From: Nocardia otitidiscaviarum NBRC 14405 | GTDB lineage: Bacteria > Actinomycetota > Actinomycetes > Mycobacteriales > Mycobacteriaceae | Reading direction: 5' to 3' | Assembly (NCBI RefSeq): GCF_000308635.1 | Contig: NZ_BAGD01000071.1 | Location: 23,173-87,172 of the forward strand | Length of the DNA stretch: 64,000 nucleotides | Shown here: in pieces, positions 16,343-23,668 of the stretch | Position numbering within the stretch: the stretch's first letter is position 1 | Layout of the letters: the number at the start of each line of letters is the position of its first letter | Position numbers and translations under genes: made by a program | Notes under the pieces: generated by a model | The model's input: the letters and a program-made list of their open reading frames with translations, nothing else | Told to the model about the DNA's origin: nothing | Database searches by the model: none

Positions 16343-16360
16343 CAGATGCAAGTACATCTG
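16343..16360. promoter_or_regulatory. Palindrome CAGATGCAAGTACATCTG, second copy
   Basis: It is identical over 18 bp to the centre of the inverted repeat at 13333. Outside the 18 bp the symmetry stops, so the shared sequence rather than RNA folding is conserved. It lies 125 bases upstream of the 82-residue gene. Confidence 0.7.
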
Positions 16361-16429
16361 CAACCTCGAATATGCAGGGGGAGCAGGGATTTCAGTATGC
16401 CAAAGGTTTGCGAGAGATCATCATCGGAG

Positions 16430-16627
16430 TTACTTCGGGACGAAAATCCCGGTGAGATCCGCCTCTTTGATGGGTGTTTCGGGATTGGCCTGGGCCTGAC
16501 ACATGAGCTTGATGCTGACTGTGGCCGCATCGACGGTGTCGGCGCTCGGTTCGGTGGTGGAACTCTGTTCTTGTTCCAGGAATTTGCGGACGGTCACCCG
16601 CTGCTTTTCACCGTCCTGTGTGTACAT
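16430..16627 (-). CDS. 65-residue protein coupled to the lipoprotein gene
   Basis: A short hydrophilic protein beginning MYTQDGEKQRVTVRKFLEQEQ, with one Cys. No family is recognised. Its ATG overlaps the stop of the lipoprotein gene (TGATG), which suggests translational coupling and a joint role. A much longer frame extends upstream but is Arg-rich and runs antisense to the codon pattern of the lipoprotein, so I reject it. Confidence 0.6.
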   Translation of the reverse strand: MYTQDGEKQRVTVRKFLEQEQSSTTEPSADTVDAATVSIKLMCQAQANPETPIKEADLTGIFVPK

Positions 16628-17064
16628 CAGAATCCCGCCAATCCTTCGGCCAAGCTCTCGATCTGGAGGACCCGCAGCGCGTCCGCTCGGACGTCCGGAC
16701 AGCGCGCGGTGGTGATCTGGTCGACGACGCCGCGATTGTCGACGACGGCGGCGTTCACGCCGCTGTTTCGCAGTGCCCAGTTGTGCACCGTCCCGTTGAA
16801 CGCCACCTTGCCCAGATCCGGGCTCTGGTCGCGCCAGCCGGGGATATCGCCGCGCATCATGTCGCACAGCTGGTCGGCGGCCGCGTCGGAGACCGCGAGC
16901 ACGCCCGGTGAGCTGATCACCAGGCTGCGCGCGGGCGCGGAGTTGCCGGGCACGGTGGTCTCGGTGGAATCGGAGCAGGCCGTCAGCAGCAGCGCCGCCC
17001 CGGCGAGCAGCGCCGCGGCGCGGCCGCCGTGCCGCCGGACTCCGGCGGCGGAAGGCGTCTCTAT
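16627..17064 (-). CDS. Putative lipoprotein, apparent ATA start
   Basis: A 145-residue protein with a basic start (ETPSAAGVRRHGGRAA), a hydrophobic segment and the lipobox LLLTAC, then SDSTETTVPGNSA. The mature part has no family I know. No ATG, GTG or TTG lies upstream of the lipobox before the frame's stop at 17145. The best start is ATA at 17064: it is five bases after AGGAG, and the in-frame sequence from there gives an ideal signal peptide. An out-of-frame ATG abutting the AGGAG stops after two codons. A sequencing error or indel is the alternative. Confidence 0.6.
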   Translation of the reverse strand: METPSAAGVRRHGGRAAALLAGAALLLTACSDSTETTVPGNSAPARSLVISSPGVLAVSDAAADQLCDMMRGDIPGWRDQSPDLGKVAFNGTVHNWALRNSGVNAAVVDNRGVVDQITTARCPDVRADALRVLQIESLAEGLAGF

Positions 17065-17076
17065 GGCATCTCCTGT

Positions 17077-17144
17077 CGGTGCTCTCTGCTGCCCGGTGCT
17101 TTCTGCCGCCCGGTGCTTTCTGGTGTCCGGCGCTCGCTGCTGTC
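17077..17144. repeat. 4 x 17-bp tandem repeat ending in a stop codon
   Basis: Four contiguous 17-bp units of the form CGGTGCTTTCTGCCGCC. The copy next to the minus-strand membrane-protein gene contains two bases of its stop codon; the other three extend away from the gene. The array fills the gap between that gene and the lipoprotein gene. Confidence 0.8.
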
Positions 17145-17508
17145 AATGCCCCTGCTGGTCGGACAGGCGCAGCCCTTCGCGCGACTTGACCCGACGGTGT
17201 TCGGCGGTCACCGCGCCGATGCCGAAGCCCAGGCACAGCACCGCGATCACACCGGCGGCGACGGCCCAGCCGGGGAAGCCGTACGCCGCGGCGGTCAGTG
17301 TTCCCGCAATGGCGACGAGGCCGATCGCGATGAGGATCAGACCCGGCCAGTTGCGCGAGTTCTGGACCGATTCACCGGCGTGGTGTCGGGTGGTACGGGT
17401 GATATCGGGGTCGTAGTCGCCCCGGCCCCGCTGCTCCGGAACGCCGGAGCCCGCGACGGGGCCGGACGGCTGACCGTGGATGTCGGGCGACTCGTTTCCG
17501 GCAGGCAT
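17143..17508 (-). CDS. Small two-helix membrane protein
   Basis: A 121-residue protein with a hydrophilic ~50-residue N-terminus and two hydrophobic segments (WPGLILIAIGLVAIAGTLTAA and AVAAGVIAVLCLGFGIGAV), ending in a basic tail. No known family. AGGAGGCC precedes the ATG. A GATT-N15-GGGTAT promoter lies 46 bases upstream, so it probably belongs to the sigma-F-type stress set. Confidence 0.7.
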   Translation of the reverse strand: MPAGNESPDIHGQPSGPVAGSGVPEQRGRGDYDPDITRTTRHHAGESVQNSRNWPGLILIAIGLVAIAGTLTAAAYGFPGWAVAAGVIAVLCLGFGIGAVTAEHRRVKSREGLRLSDQQGH

Positions 17509-17553
17509 GATGTCTGGCCTCCTGTGCTGTCGGACGGGGGTGATACCGCGCGG

Positions 17554-17578
17554 ATACCCGGGGCGGCCCCGGCCAATC
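17554..17578 (-). promoter_or_regulatory. Sigma-F/B-like promoter
   Basis: On the minus strand GATT, 15 bases, GGGTAT. It matches the GNNT-N14-16-GGGTAY consensus of actinobacterial sigma-B/F. It lies upstream of the membrane protein at 17143-17508, with a ribosome site in between. Confidence 0.65.
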
Positions 17579-17592
17579 GCCGGGAGTGACGA

Positions 17593-18519
17593 TCACGACG
17601 TCTGTTCCCGCAGCAGCCGGTCCCAGCGCCGGAGGAAGTCCGACAGGGCGAAGTTTGCCTGCGCCCAGTGCCGGGCGGCCTTGCCGGTGAGTTCGGCGAA
17701 CAGCGGCTCGTGCACGAACTGCCGCACCGCCTCGGCGAGAATGTCGGGGTCGGTGGACACCACTCCGGCCTCGGCGGGTACCCCGGCCGACGCCTCGGTG
17801 GTGCCGACGGCGACGATCGGCATGCCCAGGTACATGGCCTCGATGACCGACATTCCGAGCGAGGTCCACCGCGGGGTGTGCGCGAACACCCGCCGCAGCG
17901 CCAGCTCGTCGTGCAGCTCGGACTGTTCCAGGTCACCACGGCCGGTGACGGTGTCCTCGGCGCGGCCGAGCAGGTGGTGCAGCCGCTCGGTGCCGGTGCC
18001 GAACACGTCGATGGGCGCGGCGTCGCCGAGTCCGGCCAGCAGATCCGCTCCCGCGATCCGCCAGCGCCGCACCGGGTCGTTGACGATGGCGGCGGCCCGG
18101 GGGAGCGTCCCGACGTAGCGGTAGCCGGGATCGATCACGCCGTACGGCACCACATGGGTCGGGCAGCGGCCGTTGTCCCACATCAGCCGATTGAAATCGG
18201 TGACGTGCACGAGCGGTACATCGGTGCGATCGGCCAGGGGATGGCGGGACAGCGCCGCGTGCGCGCGCGGGGTCTCGTGCTCCACGTACAGAGCGGGCAG
18301 ATCGCGTCCCGGTCGGCGGCCCAGCAACTCCTCGGCGAGTTCGATCTCCCGAGGGCGTTGCAGCACAACGATATCCGGCTCGACATCGCCGAGATCGTCG
18401 GTCGGAGAGTTGATCACGCGGTAGCGGTGGCCCCCTTGGACGAAGGCTCTCGTCCAGGGCTCGTGCGCATTCCACAGCAGCACGGTCAGGGCCTGGGGTT
18501 CGGTCGAGGCGTCCCTCAT
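17593..18519 (-). CDS. Glycosyltransferase-like protein (GT4/GT-B C-terminal domain)
   Basis: A 308-residue protein. The N-terminal half is a loose Rossmann-like region (LTVLLWNAHEPWTRAFVQGG, DIVVLQRPREIELA). The C-terminal half has the donor-binding block of GT4 enzymes: IDVFGTG, FAHTPRWTSLGMSVIEAMYLGMPIVAVGTTEASAGVP is the recognisable stretch (positions ~215-250; key residues Glu in SVIEAM). The acceptor is unknown. The ATG is exactly nine bases from a GGGCAT hexamer with GTTT 15 bases further up, so it is probably leaderless and part of the stress set. Confidence 0.75.
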   Translation of the reverse strand: MRDASTEPQALTVLLWNAHEPWTRAFVQGGHRYRVINSPTDDLGDVEPDIVVLQRPREIELAEELLGRRPGRDLPALYVEHETPRAHAALSRHPLADRTDVPLVHVTDFNRLMWDNGRCPTHVVPYGVIDPGYRYVGTLPRAAAIVNDPVRRWRIAGADLLAGLGDAAPIDVFGTGTERLHHLLGRAEDTVTGRGDLEQSELHDELALRRVFAHTPRWTSLGMSVIEAMYLGMPIVAVGTTEASAGVPAEAGVVSTDPDILAEAVRQFVHEPLFAELTGKAARHWAQANFALSDFLRRWDRLLREQTS

Positions 18520-18528
18520 ACCGGTCGG

Positions 18529-18553
18529 ATGCCCTGCTCGGTCGGTGCGAAAC
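18529..18553 (-). promoter_or_regulatory. Sigma-F/B-like promoter, leaderless spacing
   Basis: GTTT, 15 bases, GGGCAT, nine bases, ATG (minus strand) ahead of the glycosyltransferase gene. The -10 differs from GGGTAT at one base. No Shine-Dalgarno sequence fits between it and the ATG. Confidence 0.6.
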
Positions 18554-18561
18554 GCGTTCGA

Positions 18562-19326
18562 TCAGTCGCATGCCGGACGCAGGTCGTATACCGCGAAGGC
18601 CGTGCGTATCACCGGCGCGGCCACATTGCGCACCCGGATGCCGCCCGGCGTGGTACCGCGCTCGTAGCCCGCGTGCGCATGCCCGTGCACGGCCAGGTCC
18701 GCACCGCAGTCGTCGATGGCCTCACCGAGCAGATAGGAGCCCAGGAAGGGGTATATCTCGCGCGGTTCGCCGTGCAGGGTGTCGCTGACGGGGGAGTAGT
18801 GGGTGAGCGCGACGGTGACATCGGTGCGCAGCCCGGCCAGCGCGGTGCGCAGGGACTGTGCGAGCTCCACGGTGTGCGAGGCGAATTCGCGCATCTGCCG
18901 CTCACCGAAGACGCTCGCGCACTTGCCCGCGAACCCACCGCCGAAGCCCTTGGTTCCGGCGACCCCGATGGTGTGCTCCCTGACGGTGACGGTGGCGGCG
19001 CTGCCCTCCAGCACGGTGATGCCGTGATCGTCGAGCAGCGTGGCGATCTCGTCCTGGGCATCGCTGTGGTGGTCGTGGTTGCCCAGCACGGCGACCACCG
19101 GAACGCCCACGTCGCCGAATTCCGCCGCCACCACGCGGGCCTCGTCCACAGTGCCGTGCCGGGTGAGGTCACCGGCCAGCAGCAGGACGTCGGCGCGGGC
19201 GGGCAGTTCGCGCAGCGCGGGGGTGAGCGAGCCCGCGGCGTCGGCGCCCAGGTGCACGTCGCCGACGGCCGCGATGCGCAGGTGCGGGCGCTGTGCGACG
19301 GGGACGTCCGGTGTCGCGGTACTCAG
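18562..19326 (-). CDS. Metallophosphoesterase, apparent CTG start
   Basis: A ~254-residue calcineurin-like phosphoesterase. All metal-binding motifs are present: GDVHLG, LLLAGDLTRHG, VLGNHDHH, LTHYSPV and VHGHAHAG. The first GTG in frame would remove the Asp of GDVH, so the real start must be further up, where there is no ATG, GTG or TTG. A CTG at 19326 is five bases after AGGAG and overlaps the previous gene's stop (CTGA, the same geometry as an ATGA junction). I take this as the start. It is in an operon with the nucleotidyltransferase-BON gene. Substrate unknown. Confidence 0.78.
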   Translation of the reverse strand: MSTATPDVPVAQRPHLRIAAVGDVHLGADAAGSLTPALRELPARADVLLLAGDLTRHGTVDEARVVAAEFGDVGVPVVAVLGNHDHHSDAQDEIATLLDDHGITVLEGSAATVTVREHTIGVAGTKGFGGGFAGKCASVFGERQMREFASHTVELAQSLRTALAGLRTDVTVALTHYSPVSDTLHGEPREIYPFLGSYLLGEAIDDCGADLAVHGHAHAGYERGTTPGGIRVRNVAAPVIRTAFAVYDLRPACD

Positions 19327-20159
19327 GTCAGCTCCTCGGGTTCGGCGGGCACCACCGGGTCCGATATCCGGACATCGTTGTGCACCCGCAGTTTCGGTGC
19401 GTGCTCGCGCACCACCGTCTCCAGTTCGCGGCGACGTTCGGCGCTGGCCACCTCACCGCTGAGCACCACCACGGTGCCGCGAATGGTCACCTGCACACCG
19501 AGTTCCGCGGTGCGCGGATCCTCGGCGAAGGCGCGGCGCAGATTCGCCACGAGATACTGCGGCAGCAGGTCCTCGCCCGCGGGATCGCCGTTCATGGACT
19601 CGCCCTTTCGATCGTGGCTGATACCCAGGTCGTCGAGCAGACCCAGGAAGGCTCGCGCGTACGGCGACATGCCCGTCTCCGTGCGCACCCGGCCCCAGTC
19701 CACCTGCTCGCGCAGATCGCGGGCGATGACCAGCAGCCGGGTGAAGTCCAAGCGGTGCGGATCGAGCACCATGAGCTTGTCGACCATCAGGTCGGTGCCG
19801 CTGACCACGGGCGCGGCGGTGGGGCCGACCCGCATCCAGGCCGCGCGGGCGAGCATCTCGTCGGTGACGGTGCGGTAGTTGGGCCGGTAGATGATGTCGA
19901 CCAGGGTGTCGCCGTCGTAGACCTTGGTGAGCCAGTCCTCGGCCGGATCGACCGGCCGCAGCCCGGCATTGGTGAGGGTGGTGCGGGCGCGTTCGGCGTC
20001 GGCGGGCTTGACGAAGATGTCGACATCGTGGTCGGTGGCCGGTCCGCCGCGCGCGTACACCGCGCAGCCGCCCGCGACGGCGAACGGCACCCCGTCCTCC
20101 AACAGGGTGTTCACCACACGCGTGAGCGTGTCGAGCAGGCGGTGCAGGGCGACGACCAT
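19323..20159 (-). CDS. Nucleotidyltransferase-like domain fused to a BON domain
   Basis: A 278-residue protein. Residues ~15-160 look like a minimal nucleotidyltransferase (FAVAGGCAVYARGGPATDHDVDIFV has the GG...DxD catalytic pattern; Asp pair in DHDVDIF). Residues ~205-275 form a BON domain (LVANLRRAFAEDP..., VVVLSGEVASAERRRELETVVREH), which usually binds phospholipid or periplasmic partners. The fusion is unusual. The ATG is nine bases from GGGTAG with GATT 15 bases further up, so it should be a leaderless sigma-F-type transcript. The next gene is coupled by CTGA overlap. Confidence 0.75.
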   Translation of the reverse strand: MVVALHRLLDTLTRVVNTLLEDGVPFAVAGGCAVYARGGPATDHDVDIFVKPADAERARTTLTNAGLRPVDPAEDWLTKVYDGDTLVDIIYRPNYRTVTDEMLARAAWMRVGPTAAPVVSGTDLMVDKLMVLDPHRLDFTRLLVIARDLREQVDWGRVRTETGMSPYARAFLGLLDDLGISHDRKGESMNGDPAGEDLLPQYLVANLRRAFAEDPRTAELGVQVTIRGTVVVLSGEVASAERRRELETVVREHAPKLRVHNDVRISDPVVPAEPEELT

Positions 20160-20168
20160 ATTCGGGAC

Positions 20169-20193
20169 CTACCCGGCAGGCGCGCGGTCAATC
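20169..20193 (-). promoter_or_regulatory. Sigma-F/B-like promoter, leaderless spacing
   Basis: GATT, 15 bases, GGGTAG, nine bases, ATG (minus strand) ahead of the nucleotidyltransferase-BON gene. The -35 lies inside the last codons of the upstream FAD-Rieske gene. Confidence 0.65.
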
Positions 20194-21700
20194 ATGGTCG
20201 CGGGGCTCGTCGGCGGCGCGCAGCGAGCGGGTGGCGGGGCCCTCCAGCAGCGCGCCGTCGTGCCGGAAGCGCGACCCGTGCAGCGGGCAGTCCCAGGACA
20301 TCTCGGCATCGTTCCAGGTGAGAATGCCGCCCAGATGCGGGCAGACCGCGGACACCCGGTGGGTGGCGCCGAAGGCGGTGCACACCCCGACGGGCGCGAG
20401 CCCGCTGCGCTCCACCCGGCCCTCGCCGTCGGCGGGCGGCCCGTCGCGGCGCAGCGCGTCGCGGATGCCGAAACCCAGCCAGCCGGAGGAAAGCTGGAGT
20501 GCGACAGCGCCATTGGCCTTCATGGCGGTCAGCGCACCCGCGAGCTCGCGCGGCTGCCAACTGGCGAAGGTGTCCGCCCAAGTGCGGCGGCTTGCCGGTC
20601 AGGCGGCCCACCAGCGCGCGGGCGGCCGCGACGCCGTTGGTCAGGCCCCACTTGGCGAATCCGGTGGCCACCAGCACCCGGTCGTTCCAGGGCAGCAGCG
20701 GTCCGACATAGGGCAGTTCGGCGATCGGATGGTAGTCCTGGGCCGACCACCGGAAGACCGGCTCGGCGCCGGGGAAATGGCGCTGGGTCCAGCGCACCAC
20801 GTCGTCGGCGTGGGCGCGCGCCCGCTCGGTGCGGCCCACCCCGTGCCCGGTGCCGCCGACGAGCAGCAGGTCGCCGCGATCGGTGGGGATGGGGCGCAGG
20901 GTGCGCACGGGGGCGTCCGCGCTGATGTACATGCCGGTCGGGAAGTCGCCCGGCACGGTGAAGGCGGCGGCGTAGGAGCGCTGCGGCTCGAGCCGGGCGA
21001 AGAAGCCGCCGCGGTCCAGAATCGGCGTGCCGGTGGCCAGTACGACGGTGTGCGCGCTGAGGTCGCCGTGCTCGGTGTCCAGAGTCTGGCGGTCGCCCTC
21101 GCGGCGCAGCCCGCGCACCCGGGTGTGCTCGAAGACGGGCACGCCCCGGGCTGCGAGATCGCGCGCGAGCGCGGCGATGGCGTCCATCGCGTCGAACTGC
21201 GCCTGCCCGTCCAGCCGTACCGCGCCGCAGTGCGGGAACGGAACGTCCAGGTCGGTGACGAATTCGGTGGGCAGACCCGCCTTGCGGGTGGCCTCCAGTT
21301 CCGCGCGCAGGATCGGCACCGCCCGCTCGGTCTGGGCGTAGGTGTAGGCCGGGGCGGTCTGCACCGGGATGTCGTGATCGGCGCAGTAGCGCAGCAACCA
21401 CTGTTTGGCCTCGCGATTGGCGTCCAGGTAGGCGCGCAGCACGCGATCGTCGTGGACGGTGCGAATGCGACTGGCCCGGGTGGCCTGCAGCAGGCTGATC
21501 TTCCCGGTGGTGTGGCCGGTGGTCACGCCACCGAGCCGGTCGGCCTCGAGGACCGCCACCTCGATCCCCTCCTCGGCCAGCAGCAGCGCCGTCACCAGCC
21601 CGGTGATGCCGCCGCCGACCACCGCGGTGTCGATCCGGCGGCCGGGATCGAGCGGTGGGAAGGTCGGCGGCCGGGCATCGTGCAACCAAATCGACGTCAT
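20188..21700 (-). CDS. FAD-dependent oxidoreductase with C-terminal Rieske domain, one-base frameshift
   Basis: The first ~375 residues form a DadA-type FAD oxidoreductase: DTAVVGGGITGLVTALLLAEEG, VLEADRLGGVTTGHTTGK, and FAKWGLTNGVAAARALVG near the end. A Rieske domain follows (SAVCPHLGGILTW, DCPLHGSRFRHDG), which binds a [2Fe-2S] cluster. The two parts are in different frames. At about 20580-20590 the sequence reads GKPPHLGG in one frame where RTWADTFASWQPRE is expected from the other; removing one base of CCGCCGC restores it. Either the gene is broken or the base is an error. Start at 21700: nine bases from GGCAAT with GTTT 15 bases above, no ribosome site. Confidence 0.8.
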
Positions 21701-21709
21701 ACGGTCCGG

Positions 21710-21734
21710 ATTGCCGTGACCCACCTCGTCAAAC
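21710..21734 (-). promoter_or_regulatory. Sigma-F/B-like promoter, leaderless spacing
   Basis: GTTT, 15 bases, GGCAAT, nine bases, ATG (minus strand). The -35 and both spacings match the set; the -10 is a weak variant. Confidence 0.45.
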
Positions 21735-21747
21735 GGCGCGAGCGCGT

Positions 21748-21772
21748 GATTGGCCGGGATGGCGTGGGGTAT
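21748..21772 (+). promoter_or_regulatory. Sigma-F/B-like promoter of the ChaB operon
   Basis: GATT, 15 bases, GGGTAT on the plus strand, 28 bases before the ChaB ATG. AAAGGAGG follows in between. Confidence 0.65.
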
Positions 21773-21800
21773 GGCGACGGTACGAAAGGAGGCCGCGACC

Positions 21801-22256
21801 ATGCCCAAGACCGATAAGCGTGGAGAACCCAAGAGTTCGGAGCTGCCCGGTACGCTGCGTCGCTCCGACGAGCATGCCCAGGAGATCTTCGCCGAGGCGC
21901 ACGATTCGGCGTTGGAGCAATACGGCAGCGAGCAGCGCGCACACCGCGTCGCCTATGCCGCGCTGAAGCACTCCTACGAGAAGGTCGGCGATCACTGGGA
22001 GGCCAAACAGAGCCGCGGGCCGTCGGATGAGCGGGCCGAACACGGCGGGCCGAACCCCCGAGGGGAGACCGCCGAGGGGGTGGACGCCAATGCGTCCAAA
22101 CAGCATCTGCGGGAGATCGCCACGCGTCTGGAGATCTCCGGTCGCTCGAAGATGACCAAGGATCAACTCGTGGACGCCATTCGCAGATACAACGAGCGGG
22201 CGCGTCGCCGGGCGGGGGGCCGCAAAACACCGGAGGCGTCCGGCAGTCAGCGGTGA
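21801..22256 (+). CDS. ChaB-family protein with C-terminal Rho-N/SAP-like helix pair
   Basis: A 151-residue protein. Residues ~10-75 match ChaB (ELPGTLRRSDEHAQEIFAEAHDSALEQYG, then AHRVAYAALKHSYEKVGDHW). Residues ~105-140 (ASKQHLREIATRLEISGRSK, then LVDAIRRYN) look like the Rho N-terminal or SAP-type DNA/RNA-binding motif often attached to ChaB in actinobacteria. A strong AAAGGAGG decides the start. It overlaps the next gene by GTGA. The sigma-F-like promoter upstream suggests a stress role. Confidence 0.88.
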   Translation: MPKTDKRGEPKSSELPGTLRRSDEHAQEIFAEAHDSALEQYGSEQRAHRVAYAALKHSYEKVGDHWEAKQSRGPSDERAEHGGPNPRGETAEGVDANASKQHLREIATRLEISGRSKMTKDQLVDAIRRYNERARRRAGGRKTPEASGSQR

Positions 22257-22774
22257 ACGACGAGCAGATGTGGAATTGGGAAGCACGGGGGGAAACCGAG
22301 GCGCAACGGCTGGACCGGAATTGGAACAGTCTGGTGCAGGAGGCGCGCATCGTCCAGACCGGGGTGCAGCTGCTCACCGGATTTCTGTTGATACTGCCGT
22401 TCCAATCGCGGTTCGACGCATTATCCGATCCGATGCGCGGGCTGTATCTGGTGACCGTGACGGCATCCATTGTCGCGACGGTTTTCCTGGTGGCCCCGGT
22501 CTCCACCCATCGGCTGCTGTTTCGCCGCCGCCGACTCGACGAGGTGGTGCGGGCCGCGCACACCTTCGATCTGGTCGGGGTGGTCCTGCTGGGGGTGGCG
22601 CTGACGGGCGTCGCCGTGCTGATCTTCGCCGTGGTGCTCGGCAACACGGCCGGGGTGATCGCGGGATGCTGCTTCGCCGCGCTGTTCACGCTGGTCTGGG
22701 GCATCTACCCGTGGTACCGGCGCGGGCACGGGCCGGAGTCCGAAGATCGCTCCGAATATCCTGAGCCACAATAA
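22253..22774 (+). CDS. DUF6328-like four-helix membrane protein
   Basis: A 173-residue protein with a Trp/Glu-rich N-terminus and four hydrophobic segments. The block LDRNWNSLVQEARIVQTGVQLLTGFLL followed by LPFQSRF is, in my recollection, typical of the DUF6328 group. Function unknown. It begins with GTG overlapping the ChaB stop (GTGA), so the two are coupled. Confidence 0.8.
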   Translation: MNDEQMWNWEARGETEAQRLDRNWNSLVQEARIVQTGVQLLTGFLLILPFQSRFDALSDPMRGLYLVTVTASIVATVFLVAPVSTHRLLFRRRRLDEVVRAAHTFDLVGVVLLGVALTGVAVLIFAVVLGNTAGVIAGCCFAALFTLVWGIYPWYRRGHGPESEDRSEYPEPQ

Positions 22775-22790
22775 CTTTCGACGCGTGCGT

Positions 22791-22815
22791 GTTTCGAACC
22801 GGTGGTACCGGGTAC
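22791..22815 (+). promoter_or_regulatory. Sigma-F-like promoter of the CsbD gene
   Basis: GTTT, 15 bases, GGGTAC. It fits the mycobacterial sigma-F consensus exactly and lies 46 bases before the CsbD start. Confidence 0.75.
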
Positions 22816-22861
22816 CGCCGGACTGTCAGTGATTGATACCGACATTCTGGAGGTGAATGTC

Positions 22862-23119
22862 TTGTCCGAGCACGATAAGGGCGGATTCCGCGAAGGTGTC
22901 GAGGGCACCGTCGAAGATGTCAAAGGCAAGGCCAAGGAAGCCGCGGGTACGGTCTTCGGCAACGAGGACATGCGCGACGAGGGCCGGGCACAGCAGGACC
23001 GTGCCGAATCGCAGCGTGACGCGGCCCGCAAGGAAGCGGAAGCCGAGAAGGAACGCGGCAAGGCCGAGGTCGAGGAAAAGCGTCAGCAGGCATATCAGCA
23101 GGGACAAGGCGACCGCTGA
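22862..23119 (+). CDS. CsbD-family stress protein
   Basis: An 85-residue, highly charged protein with the CsbD signature GFREGVEGTVEDVKGKAKEAAG followed by a Glu/Lys/Arg-rich helical tail. CsbD proteins are classic members of general-stress (sigma-B) regulons. A TTG at 22862 is taken as start because GGAGG lies seven bases before it and LSEHDKGGF then begins the family match. A sigma-F-like promoter precedes the gene and a hairpin follows it. Confidence 0.88.
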   Translation: MSEHDKGGFREGVEGTVEDVKGKAKEAAGTVFGNEDMRDEGRAQQDRAESQRDAARKEAEAEKERGKAEVEEKRQQAYQQGQGDR

Positions 23120-23156
23120 CTGCCGTAGCAGTTCACACTGACGAATAGACGACGAT

Positions 23157-23180
23157 TCGCCCGGCGAGATTTCGCCGGGC
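23157..23180. terminator. Hairpin terminator after CsbD
   Basis: CGCCCGGCGA pairs perfectly with TCGCCGGGCG around GATT, followed by TTTCGTGT. It separates CsbD from the convergent 38-residue gene. Confidence 0.8.
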
Positions 23181-23208
23181 GTTTCGTGTCGTCGGTGGGC
23201 CGGTCCCG

Positions 23209-23325
23209 TCACCGACCGTCGTTGCCGGGCACTTCAGGGTCGGACGGGGGCTGCCCGGTGAGTTTGCGGCGTAGCAGCACCACGCCTACCAGTACCGCCA
23301 GTCCGATGATCACGAGTAGTTCCAT
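23209..23325 (-). CDS. 38-residue single-helix membrane peptide
   Basis: The frame gives MELLVIIGLAVLVGVVLLRR, then a polar tail KLTGQPPSDPEVPGNDGR. This is a typical small bitopic membrane protein with Arg/Lys on the inside. The ATG has no ribosome site but lies nine bases after GGGTAT, with GAAT 15 bases above. That matches the leaderless sigma-F-like layout of five other genes, which is the main reason to believe it is expressed. It has no homologue that I can name. Confidence 0.6.
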   Translation of the reverse strand: MELLVIIGLAVLVGVVLLRRKLTGQPPSDPEVPGNDGR

Positions 23326-23334
23326 ACCGCGTCG

Positions 23335-23359
23335 ATACCCGTAATTCGGCCGACCATTC
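23335..23359 (-). promoter_or_regulatory. Sigma-F/B-like promoter, leaderless spacing
   Basis: GAAT, 15 bases, GGGTAT, nine bases, ATG (minus strand), ahead of the 38-residue gene. Confidence 0.55.
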
Positions 23360-23668
23360 GTCGTGCGTGGCAAACCTTCGTGGCGGACGGCTGGCCTGCA
23401 CCGACGAAATCAGGTGCGGAAATTCGGTGTCGCGGGCAAACGGTGCGCCGTCGCGCCGATCGCGGTGAGGCAGTGACATATTCCATATCGCGTGAAAGAC
23501 TGGTTCCAGGTTGAGACTACAGCCGACCCGGTTCGTGTACGGGACCGTTCGCGGAGGACCGAGTGTCGAGCGCGTAGTACGCCCTCGCCTCGCATGTCAT
23601 CCGGCCTCATTGCCGAGGGGCCTCCGCGCAGAACTGGAATATCCCCCTGACATGGGAGGTTTAGTCAC
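23360..23668. other. Gene-free stretch before the STAS gene
   Basis: About 310 bases with no frame I can support on either strand. It must hold the STAS promoter, but I see no clear GNNT-N15-GGGTA match or other element. Confidence 0.5.

Noticed and set aside
16430..17236. Long Arg/Ala-rich minus-strand frame over the lipoprotein gene
   Set aside because: Composition is that of an out-of-frame shadow; only its last 65 codons look like protein and these have their own coupled ATG.
18549..18560. GAAACGCGTTCG, similar to the KstR-like sites
   Set aside because: It overlaps the -35 GTTT of the glycosyltransferase promoter and is out of context for lipid genes; likely chance.
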